Source: Sediminibacterium ginsengisoli
Lineage (GTDB): Bacteria > Bacteroidota > Bacteroidia > Chitinophagales > Chitinophagaceae
Direction: 5' to 3'
DNA: 13,514 nt
Assembly (NCBI GenBank): GCA_945860335.1
Contig: CAMAQW010000028.1
Location: 1 to 13,514 of the forward strand
The notes under the pieces were generated by a model. That model saw only the letters and a program-made list of their open reading frames with translations. It was not told the origin of the DNA and made no database searches. How positions within the stretch are numbered: position 1 is the stretch's first letter; every line of letters starts with the position of its first letter. The position numbers and the translations under genes were made by a program. Below, piece after piece: positions 1-7,800 of the stretch.

Positions 1-77
1 AAACCATTTGCTAATAAATCTACAATGGTATGAGAACCAATATAACCACAACCACCTGTTACTAAAATTTTTGCCAT
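1..77 (-). CDS. galE: NAD-dependent epimerase, GalE-like (N-terminal fragment, cut by window edge)
   Basis: Only the first 25 codons are present; the gene runs off the left edge. The peptide begins MAKILVTGGCGYIGSHTIVD, which contains the Rossmann-fold dinucleotide-binding motif TGGxGYIGSH near the N-terminus of UDP-glucose 4-epimerase and related extended short-chain dehydrogenases. In that family the glycine-rich loop binds NAD and the enzyme interconverts UDP-glucose and UDP-galactose, feeding cell-surface polysaccharide synthesis. GalE is the best match because Cys follows the two glycines and SHT follows the loop, but other UDP-sugar epimerases share this start and the catalytic YxxxK is outside the window. 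The gene lies 56 bp downstream of the histidine kinase on the same strand, so it may be co-transcribed with the two-component pair or have its own promoter; I see no convincing promoter between them. Confidence 0.8.
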   Translation of the reverse strand, partial: MAKILVTGGCGYIGSHTIVDLLANG

Positions 78-133
78 TTGAGATACGTATTAAGCATGCA
101 AAATAGGCAGAGATCCGGAAAATAGAAAAAGAA

Positions 134-1171
134 TTATGCGTTTGTTGCAAGTGTAAATCCAATAGTAGTGCCAATTTCTAATTTACTACGAACATGTATG
201 GTTTGACCATGTGCTTCAATAATATGCTTACAAATAGCAAGCCCAATACCTGCACCACCTGCATCTCTACTTCGTCCTTTATCGGTTCTGTAAAAACGTT
301 CAAAAATGCGGGGTAAATGTTCTTCAGCGATACCAATGCCATCGTCGCTAATTTCGATGAGTACATGGTCTTCGTCGGTTTTGTAAACACTTGCTACAAT
401 AGATCCGTCTTGCTTTCCATATTTAGAAGCATTCACCACTAAATTGTTAAGCACTTGTCTAATTTTTTCTTTGTCTGCAAATACAGATGTTTGACCTTCC
501 GATCCTTTTTTGAAACTACAAGTGATATTTTGTTTTGCTGCCTTAATTGATAAAGCGTCAAATACTTCTTTGATGATGTCTTGTATAAAAAAGACTTCCT
601 GATTCAGGGGTTGTTCACCCATTTCAAGCTTTGCTATTTCATCTAAGTCTTTAACCAGATTCACCATCCGGTCTACATTTTTAGACGCATTTTTTAAAAA
701 GCGAACGGCCGTTTCCGGATTTTCAAGTGCCCCATCTAATAGGGTATCTACATAACCCTGAATGGCAAAAATGGGTGTTTTAATTTCGTGTGATAGGTTT
801 TGTAAGAATTCTTTGCGGTAGTTTTCGTTGGTTTTAAGTTGTTCGATTTCGGCACTACGCTGTTCGGCCCATTGTACTACTTCATCCCCCACTTCATCGA
901 GTTCTTTTTTTGGTAAAATATATTTGAAATAGGTTTCTTCTCTTTTTGTTGCCTTTGTTTGATAAATAAGCTTGTAAATGAGTTTGATTTTTCGGTTCAC
1001 GAAAATTTCAAAAATATAACGGATCAGTAAATAAGACGCAACGCCTGTAGTTAAAAAAGTAACCCCAAAATAATACCAGTTATGATATATGAAGCCAATA
1101 GTACTAGAAAAACCAAGCGCTAAAATAGCTGCCGCAAAGGCCGCCAACTGCTGAATGGAAAAGTTTTTCAT
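134..1171 (-). CDS. Membrane sensor histidine kinase, PhoR-like, with almost no periplasmic loop
   Basis: This is a 345-aa transmitter kinase that should autophosphorylate on His and pass phosphate to the adjacent response regulator. Two hydrophobic segments (about residues 9-28 and 34-56) are separated by only about five residues, so there is no periplasmic sensor domain. A HAMP-like linker with the DExG motif (D92-G95) leads to the H-box, SHEIKTP, with phospho-acceptor His128. The ATP-binding domain follows: N-box N243 and N247, G1 box DDGIGI (276-281), F-box FERFYR (290-295) and G2 box GGAGIGLAI (305-313). All catalytic motifs are intact. The gene starts 8 bp after the regulator stop, so the two form one operon in the order regulator, kinase. 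The PhoR-like label reflects domain type only; a phosphate-sensing role is not shown, and no pst or phoU genes are visible. Confidence 0.95.
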   Translation of the reverse strand: MKNFSIQQLAAFAAAILALGFSSTIGFIYHNWYYFGVTFLTTGVASYLLIRYIFEIFVNRKIKLIYKLIYQTKATKREETYFKYILPKKELDEVGDEVVQWAEQRSAEIEQLKTNENYRKEFLQNLSHEIKTPIFAIQGYVDTLLDGALENPETAVRFLKNASKNVDRMVNLVKDLDEIAKLEMGEQPLNQEVFFIQDIIKEVFDALSIKAAKQNITCSFKKGSEGQTSVFADKEKIRQVLNNLVVNASKYGKQDGSIVASVYKTDEDHVLIEISDDGIGIAEEHLPRIFERFYRTDKGRSRDAGGAGIGLAICKHIIEAHGQTIHVRSKLEIGTTIGFTLATNA

Positions 1172-1179
1172 GCTGCAAA

Positions 1180-1866
1180 TTAAGGTAAATCAAACTTATA
1201 TCCCACGCCTTTAACGGTGGTAATACAGTCGACCCCTAATTTTTGACGAATTTTTCTGATGTGTACGTCGATTGTTCGATCGCCCACAATCACTTCGTTA
1301 CCCCAAATTTGCGAGAGTATTTCATTGCGTAAAAAAACGCGTCCTGGTCTAGAAGCCAGTAAATGTAGTAGTTCAAATTCTTTTTTAGCGAGTACTTTTT
1401 CGTCTCCGCCAATAGTCACCATAAATTTTATCGTGTCAATGCGCATCGTACCAAACTGCATCACAGAAGAAGCTTCTTTGGTTGATACTCTTCTAAACAA
1501 AGCATTGACACGACTTACCAATACTTTTGGAGAAATGGGCTTATTGACATAATCATCTGCACCAATTTCGAGGCCCGTTATTTGTGATGCTTCGTCACTC
1601 ATGGCTGTTAAAAAAATGATGAGTGTTTCTTTAAAAGCGGTTTGTGCGCGTAATATTTCACAAACTTCGATGCCCGTTTTTTTGGGCATCATAATATCAA
1701 GTATCAGTAAATCTGGTTTGATTTTTTTGGCTAGATCTACTGCTTCGTCGCCATTTTTTGCGGTATGTACTTCGTAACCTTCTTTTTGTAAATTATAGCC
1801 CACTATTTCTAAAATATCGGGTTCGTCGTCGGCAATCAATATTTTTTTAAGGGGGGCAGCAGCCAT
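1180..1866 (-). CDS. Two-component response regulator, OmpR/PhoB family
   Basis: This is a 228-aa DNA-binding response regulator. The receiver domain (residues 6-125) has the acidic pair D13/D14, phospho-acceptor D57 in LLILDIMMP, the switch Thr87 in FLTA, and Lys109 in the NKP loop. The C-terminal winged-helix domain (about 135-228) has the recognition helix region DRTIDVHIRKIRQKLG and the terminal wing TVKGVGYKF, typical of OmpR/PhoB proteins, which bind tandem direct repeats as dimers. It is the first gene of the operon with the histidine kinase, and its own promoter probably lies just upstream. It is divergent from the large exported protein at 2015, so it could control that gene as well as itself, but no clear direct-repeat operator was recognised. 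Length and domain order are normal for the family. Confidence 0.96.
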   Translation of the reverse strand: MAAAPLKKILIADDEPDILEIVGYNLQKEGYEVHTAKNGDEAVDLAKKIKPDLLILDIMMPKKTGIEVCEILRAQTAFKETLIIFLTAMSDEASQITGLEIGADDYVNKPISPKVLVSRVNALFRRVSTKEASSVMQFGTMRIDTIKFMVTIGGDEKVLAKKEFELLHLLASRPGRVFLRNEILSQIWGNEVIVGDRTIDVHIRKIRQKLGVDCITTVKGVGYKFDLP

Positions 1867-2014
1867 AAGTGAGGTATAATTTAGACAAATTTAATTTTTT
1901 TGGTTGGTAAAGCCGTCTTTTAGGAATATTATGTAATTGTTAAGCCTTTTAAGACCGCTTAAACAAAATAAGGCCCTAACTGATTTATAAGGTTGTATTT
2001 TTACAAGATTTTAA
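1867..2014. promoter_or_regulatory. Divergent regulatory region between response regulator and exported CHAT-like protein
   Basis: These 148 bp hold the promoters of both flanking genes. The minus-strand side carries the TAAATTTG element. The plus-strand side has TATTTTTA at 1996-2003, one mismatch from TAnnTTTG, 11 bp before the ATG at 2015 and inside a small dyad (TTGTA, four T, TACAA at 1993-2006). An imperfect inverted repeat, AAGCCGTCTT at 1910-1919 and AAGACCGCTT at 1951-1960 (9 of 10 positions paired), lies between the two. It could be an operator, but chance is not excluded. No small gene or RNA is evident. Confidence 0.5.
1886..1893 (-). promoter_or_regulatory. Possible -7 promoter element of the response-regulator operon
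   Basis: On the minus strand this reads TAAATTTG, a full match to the Bacteroidota -7 consensus TAnnTTTG, about 20 bp before the regulator ATG. That would give a short leader of roughly 15-20 nt. No clear TTG is seen at the expected -33 distance, so this is half of a promoter at best. A match of this degeneracy also occurs by chance several times in a window of this size. Confidence 0.4.
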
Positions 2015-4177
2015 ATGAAAAACAAGGGTAACATATTAAAAGCTGCTTACTTGCAAATAACCCTATTGCTATGTGCAGTGCTTTGTAGTTTGAGCTTGGC
2101 GGCGCAAACCAAGGACACATCGGCTACAATGCCGCCCATTCCAGCCATCAGACAGTTAAGTCACGATTATATCATTGAAAACGAAAAAGCCCTAATTGGT
2201 CATCCATCCATTGCCCAAAATGCATCTGTAAGGAGTCGTTTACAATCTGCAGTTTTTGAAAATAGAAAGTGGATTGAATCTAATACAGCACTGGGTGACA
2301 ATGAAAAATTTAAATGGTTACGTGGTACGAATAACTTATTAATTGAAGTTCTAGCAGCGCTCAAACTCAATAAAATAAAATCGGAAGAAGTTATAACATG
2401 CTTTCGTGCTTTTACCGCAGCGATGTATATGAGCGCAAAAGGGCTTAACATGAGCGCTATTATTGAAAATGAAAATATAGCGGTTGGAACAATTTTACTA
2501 GCTACCGGCAGCTTCACAGATAACATTGGTTATGCTGCAGCAAGAGACATGCTGGTATTAAAAAACTGTCAAAACAATCCACTTCAAATTTTACAAATAC
2601 TAGACAACCAAGGTATTCAAATATCTGGCAATAGATATGCCGATAGCTTACTCATTGCTGTAGCATATAACAACCCAGAAATGGTTTACAATTATGCTGC
2701 AGCGCCAACTGCCCTTGGTAAAAAAATACAATCCATTAACCACCCCCTTGTTAAATGGATAGGGAGGTTGGCATATATGAAAACCGGCCGCTATTATTTT
2801 GCGTTTTTAGATGAACTCTATATCGGCAAATTAAGTATCGATACCATTACACCACTCATCCCAGAAAATCAATCTGAAAATTATTTTAAACTTTTAGTAC
2901 ATACTAGAATCGAACAAATTCAAAGAAAAAAGGAAGGTAAAGCGCCGGTGTCCGAAGCTGCACTTTTGACAAAGCTAAAAAGCCTCGTAATGGAGCTATA
3001 TGTCAATGATATCAACGGTTTACATCAAACTGAGGCCGCTACTATTAGGTTTAAAAAACTAAATAATTTAACCCCACAAGAACTCTATTATATTGCTGTA
3101 CTAGGTGCCAACGAACTCTACACTTCTAGTTTTGTATCAGGTATTTATCCATTAATGATTAAAAAATTGGGTACTCAAAATACAAGTGAATTAATAGCAC
3201 AGGTACATCAAGATTATTTTAAAAAGTTTATTGCAATAGCGGCAAATTATAACACGCTTCAAAATTTTTTATCGCATATGCCTACCCAGGCAAGTAATGA
3301 TCTCATGCGAAGTTTTGTACGTGATTTAGATAATGCGCCCACAATCGAAGACGCAGTAGACGTTGCAGATGCTTTTTCGAGTATAACAGATACTAGCATC
3401 CAAAATTTATTACTAACTGAAATTAGAAAAAATAAACAGCGTACGCTCTATGCCTTATTAAATGATTTGTGCACGGCTGTTTTAAATGACAACCAAACAA
3501 ATGCCAGTTCACATGAATTATTAAATGGCGTTAATATGCTTGGAATTAATTCATTAAAAACTAGTCAAGAACAAATAGTGATCAGACAATATTTTTATGG
3601 TGATAAAGATGGTCCACAAATATTCAATGCCTTTTTAAATAGCTTTAATAAGCCCGGCTGGAAAACCAATAAACAAAAATATTGGACGAGCGTAAGTAGC
3701 ACAAATGGACGCATATGCATCTATGCAAATACGCCGCTTGATGAAAAAGAGGAACTCGACTTAAAAGCACAGGATAGTTTAACGGCATTTTTAACGGCGG
3801 GGCAAATAACCCCAAGTATTATTGTTCACAGAGGCCACAGCTATTACGCGAACCATACCATCGCAGGCATTGACAGCACTGCTAAACTGGTGCTACTAGG
3901 TAGTTGTGGCGGGTATCAAAAATTAGCAGCGGTACTAAATAGAGCACCTGAAACGCAGGTGATTGCGAGCAAACAAATAGGTAAAGGTGTTATCAATGCA
4001 GCGCTATTAAGTCAGATAGCAGAGACACTTGAAAAAGGAAAAGATTTAAAATGGCGTGACATTTGGAAACAAATGAATGAGCAGCTAAAAGGTGCAGCTA
4101 AAACAAGTTTTCAAGACTACATACCCCCCTATAAAAATATTGGACTCATGCTACTAAAAACATATCGTACCCAGTAG
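2015..4177 (+). CDS. Exported protein with CHAT/caspase-like (clan CD) C-terminal domain; function unknown
   Basis: This is a 720-aa protein I cannot assign to a named family as a whole. Residues 1-30 form a signal peptide (basic start, hydrophobic core about 11-28, probable SPase I cut after Ala30 before Gln31; no good lipobox), so it acts beyond the inner membrane. Residues about 40-540 are mostly helical by composition and without motifs I recognise. The last 160 residues look like a caspase-hemoglobinase fold: a hydrophobic strand and HRGHS (H605, G607, H608), then about 20 residues later LVLLGSCGG with Cys631, then a strand VIAS and a helix ending EKGKDLKW. In CHAT and other clan CD peptidases a GH motif and a strand ending in Cys supply the catalytic dyad. 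The His-Cys spacing (23 residues) is shorter than I expect for CHAT, so activity is inferred. It is monocistronic, divergent from the response regulator, and ends 8 bp from the convergent hydrolase gene. Confidence 0.75.
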   Translation: MKNKGNILKAAYLQITLLLCAVLCSLSLAAQTKDTSATMPPIPAIRQLSHDYIIENEKALIGHPSIAQNASVRSRLQSAVFENRKWIESNTALGDNEKFKWLRGTNNLLIEVLAALKLNKIKSEEVITCFRAFTAAMYMSAKGLNMSAIIENENIAVGTILLATGSFTDNIGYAAARDMLVLKNCQNNPLQILQILDNQGIQISGNRYADSLLIAVAYNNPEMVYNYAAAPTALGKKIQSINHPLVKWIGRLAYMKTGRYYFAFLDELYIGKLSIDTITPLIPENQSENYFKLLVHTRIEQIQRKKEGKAPVSEAALLTKLKSLVMELYVNDINGLHQTEAATIRFKKLNNLTPQELYYIAVLGANELYTSSFVSGIYPLMIKKLGTQNTSELIAQVHQDYFKKFIAIAANYNTLQNFLSHMPTQASNDLMRSFVRDLDNAPTIEDAVDVADAFSSITDTSIQNLLLTEIRKNKQRTLYALLNDLCTAVLNDNQTNASSHELLNGVNMLGINSLKTSQEQIVIRQYFYGDKDGPQIFNAFLNSFNKPGWKTNKQKYWTSVSSTNGRICIYANTPLDEKEELDLKAQDSLTAFLTAGQITPSIIVHRGHSYYANHTIAGIDSTAKLVLLGSCGGYQKLAAVLNRAPETQVIASKQIGKGVINAALLSQIAETLEKGKDLKWRDIWKQMNEQLKGAAKTSFQDYIPPYKNIGLMLLKTYRTQ

Positions 4178-4185
4178 TTATTGGT

Positions 4186-4821
4186 CTACAAAAAAGGGTT
4201 GTTTCGTTTTTCATATCCAATGGTCGTTTTAATTCCATGACCCGAGTACACAACCGTTTCATCTGGTAGCGCCCAAAGTTTTTCGCGTATGCTAGTTAAC
4301 AGGGTTTCTGCATCACCCCCTGGAAGGTCTGTTCTACCAATACTTCCTCTAAATAAAACGTCGCCACCTATCAAATCGCCTTGGCCAGGAAGGTAAAAGC
4401 AAATACTACCCGGAGAATGACCCGGAGTCAATATCACATCAAGAGCTGTATCCCCAAGTAAAACCTTGTCGCCATCATTTAAAAAATGAATGGGGCCATT
4501 ATAATTTTGAAAGGGTAAACCCCAGCGTTCACCAGAAACAGGCGCTAGTTCAAGCATTTGAGCCTCATTAGGGTGAATATAAAGCTCCAAACCATAGGTT
4601 TCATGTACCCATTTGTTACCAAACACATGATCAAGATGGCAATGGGTATTGAGGAGTTGAACAGGGGTTAATCCAGTATCTGTTAAGAAATTTTTTAACG
4701 TTTCTTGTTCAGCGGAAAAGTAACAACCAGGATCAATTATGATAGCTTTGCCCTCGTCGTTGTATAAAACATAGGTATTTTCTGAAATTGGGCTAAAAGT
4801 GAAGGCTTTGATGTGGATCAT
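4186..4821 (-). CDS. Metallo-beta-lactamase-fold hydrolase, GloB/GloC (glyoxalase II)-like
   Basis: This 211-aa protein has a complete two-metal MBL site: THCHLDH (H60, H62, D64, H65), H135 in TPGHSPG, D154 in GGDVLF and H195 in SGHG. Length and motif spacing match the short glyoxalase II type (YcbL/GloC-like) better than the roughly 250-aa GloB, which has an extra C-terminal glutathione-binding part. The family hydrolyses thioesters such as S-lactoylglutathione in the cytoplasm. No signal peptide is present. Many Bacteroidota are thought to lack glutathione, so the natural substrate is uncertain and may be another thiol ester; the sulfur-dioxygenase branch of the fold is an alternative. It is convergent with the exported protein to its left and divergent from the barrel protein to its right (60 bp), so it appears monocistronic. 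Confidence 0.9.
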   Translation of the reverse strand: MIHIKAFTFSPISENTYVLYNDEGKAIIIDPGCYFSAEQETLKNFLTDTGLTPVQLLNTHCHLDHVFGNKWVHETYGLELYIHPNEAQMLELAPVSGERWGLPFQNYNGPIHFLNDGDKVLLGDTALDVILTPGHSPGSICFYLPGQGDLIGGDVLFRGSIGRTDLPGGDAETLLTSIREKLWALPDETVVYSGHGIKTTIGYEKRNNPFL

Positions 4822-4881
4822 GCGCGTTTTATGAAAATTTTACAAGGTAATTGACTAATTTTAAAACACTAAAGTTCGGAT
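4822..4881. promoter_or_regulatory. Short divergent promoter region between MBL hydrolase and barrel protein
   Basis: Only 60 bp separate the two divergent start codons, so both promoters must overlap here or extend into the genes. For the plus-strand gene, TAATTTTA at 4856-4863 is one mismatch from TAnnTTTG and lies 18 bp before the ATG; no TTG is found at the expected -33 spacing. No clear element was found for the minus-strand gene. Confidence 0.4.
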
Positions 4882-7800
4882 ATGAAATTGAAAAGAATAG
4901 GACTAATTTTTATCATGAGTAGTTTGGCTGTTTTTAGCCAGGCACAGGTCAATGCTGTTGAGTTTGGTAAAAATAGAGTACAATATAAAAAATTGGTGTG
5001 GAAGTTTCATCAATCACCCAATTTTAATACCTATACTTCACAAGGTGGCGTAGAACTTGGCAAGTTTGTGGCACAGGTGGCAGAGCAGGAATTAGGCGGT
5101 ATCGAAAATTTTGTAGAATATTCATTACAACGAAGGGCCAATATCATCGTGTATAGTAATTATGAAGATTACAAGAGTAGCAATATTGGGCTTGGATCAG
5201 ATTGGCAAAGTGCGGGTGGTTTAACCAAACTTGTAAACAATAAAATTGTAGTATACTTTGATGGCAACCATAATAATTTGAAAAAACAAATTAAAGAAGG
5301 TATTGCAAAAGTATTATCAGACAATATATTATTTGGCGAAGACATTGGAGAATTTGCAAGCAATCAAGCGCTACTTGATTTACCTAAATGGATGCTAGAT
5401 GGGTATGTAATGTATGCTGCCGAAAACTGGAGTGTAGAAAAAGACGACGCGCTTAAAAGTGCTATGTTGAGTGGCAGGTACAACACTTTTTATCAATTTG
5501 CGTTTGACAAGCCAACACTTGCGGGTCATGCTTTTTGGCATTACATAGGTGTAAAGTATAGAAAAGAAAACATAACATACCTACTCTATTTAGCTCGGAT
5601 TTATAAAAACTTAAACAGCGCTTTCTTAAAAGTATGTAAAAAGAAATTTAAAGAAGTATTATCTGAATTCATGGAATATGAACAGGATAAATATGCAAAA
5701 GATATTCGTCAAAGAAAGAATTCACCAAAAGGTCAATTAAATATTTCGGAAGACGTCTCTAAAAAAGATTATTTCAGGTTTCAGGCCAATCCAAATCCAA
5801 AAAGCAACAATTATGCAGTTGTAGAATTTAACAGAGGTATTTACAGTGTTAAGCTCATGGAAAATTTTTATGATGGACGTGTGCTGTTAAAATCGGGGGT
5901 TCGAACCAACCAAGGGGATATCAACCCGAACTATCCAATTATGGCTTGGGATAACAAAGGCACTAAATTACTCGTGATTTATTCGGAAGAGAATTCGATA
6001 AAAATGTTTGTTTACGATGTGGTTACCCGCATCAAAAGATTCAAACAAAAAATTGCAGGGATCGATCAAATTTTAGATGCATCGTTTATGCTAGATGGCA
6101 ATAACGTAGTAATGAGTGCGGCGAACAAAGGCCACACAGACATCTATACCTACAAAATTGAAGAAAATCAGTTAACACAATTTACAGACGATGTATATGA
6201 CGATTTACATCCAAGTTTTGTTTCTTTTCCGAATAAATCAGGCATCTTATTTTCATCGAATAGGCCAAGTCCTTACGCACCAAGCGCAGATACCGCCATA
6301 CCTAGCAGGTACCGTTTTAATGTATTTATGGTGGACTATTTAAATAGCAGCAAAAACAAACAAATTACACAGCTAACCAATTTAAAATACGGAAATGCCA
6401 GCTATCCAATGGGATACAATACCAACCACTTTACCTTTGTAGCTGATGAAAATGGTGTAGGTAATAGATGGGCTGGATTTTTTGCAACGCAAAGAAATGG
6501 ACTTGATACACTCTATCATATTGGTGATGATATGCTTCGAAATGCATCACCAAAAGAAATTGACTCTACCCTAAATGCATGGCAAAGAGAAAAGCCAGAT
6601 AGCATCAGTTATTTTCAAGTATACAAAGACTCTACCTACACTTTTCCAATTACCAATTACCAAAGTTCATTATTAGAAACAAGAATTGCTGGTGACAAGG
6701 GACAGGTAAGTGAAGTTAGACGAGAAGGCGATTATAAATTTTTATACAAATTACGTGTAGACTCAATTGCATTAAAAAAGAGAAACCTGAATATTAGACC
6801 CACTACTTTCATGAAAAAAGTAATGGACGACTTAAGAGCCGAGGAAGGTAATGCAATCGTGTATAAAAAATCAAAGGATACTTCTGCAAAGGCCAATCTT
6901 TTTCAATCAGAATTTTCGGATGAACCCACAGATAGCTTTTCTGTAAAAAGAGCTGACCTATTAACTGCAAAAGCAAAAAATATTTTAAGCGATTCCAAGC
7001 TTTTTGATTATCGACTTAAATTTAGTAGTGATTATATATTAAGTGGCTTTTCAAATAATTTATTACTCAATAGATACCAGCCCTATGCAGGCGGCGCGGG
7101 CCCTATTCAACTAAACAACGGAAACAATTTCAACTTTAATTTAAAAATTGGTACCTCTGATTTACTAGAGGATCAAAAATTTATGGGTGGTATTCGTTTT
7201 GGTACCGACTTAAAAGACAAGGATATTATTTTTAGCTACCAAAATTTTAAAAAGAGATTGGATTGGGGCTTTACGTATTATAGAAGTAATGTAACCAACT
7301 ACTTTAATACGCCTTTCACCAATATGCTAATTACCAATTTATACCAAGGTAATGTTGCGTATCCTTTTAATGAAGTAAAAAGTTTACGCGCTACTTTTGG
7401 ACTTCGCATAGATAGGGGTATTTTAAAATCTTACGACAACAGCGTAGGCTATCCTGATCCAGGTGCACTTGCCTACCCAGATACAGTTAGTAAGTTTATG
7501 GTATCACGCATCGAGTATGTGCATGATAACACCATCAATCCAACACAAAATATTTGGAATGGCCTTCGTTATAAAGTGTTTTTTGATATCAATATGCCAA
7601 GCCTTAAAACAGAAATGAACAATGGTAAGGCTACGCTTAACCTAGGTTTTGACGCACGCTACTACTACAAAATTTATAGAAACTTTATTTGGGCTGGTAG
7701 AGCTGCCGCAGATTTTTCGTGGGGCGGACAAAAAATTATTTACTACCTAGGGGGTGTTGATAGTTGGATCAATCCAAAGTTTAATGGCCAAAATTTCCCT

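Noticed and set aside
83..99. Small palindromes ATACGTAT and GCATGC before the GalE-like gene
   Set aside because: They are 8 and 6 bp long and expected by chance many times in the window; no further support for an operator.
2200..2526. A 108-codon open frame on the minus strand inside the exported protein gene
   Set aside because: It sits opposite a continuous 720-codon gene, has no motif or plausible start context, and is explained as an antisense shadow.
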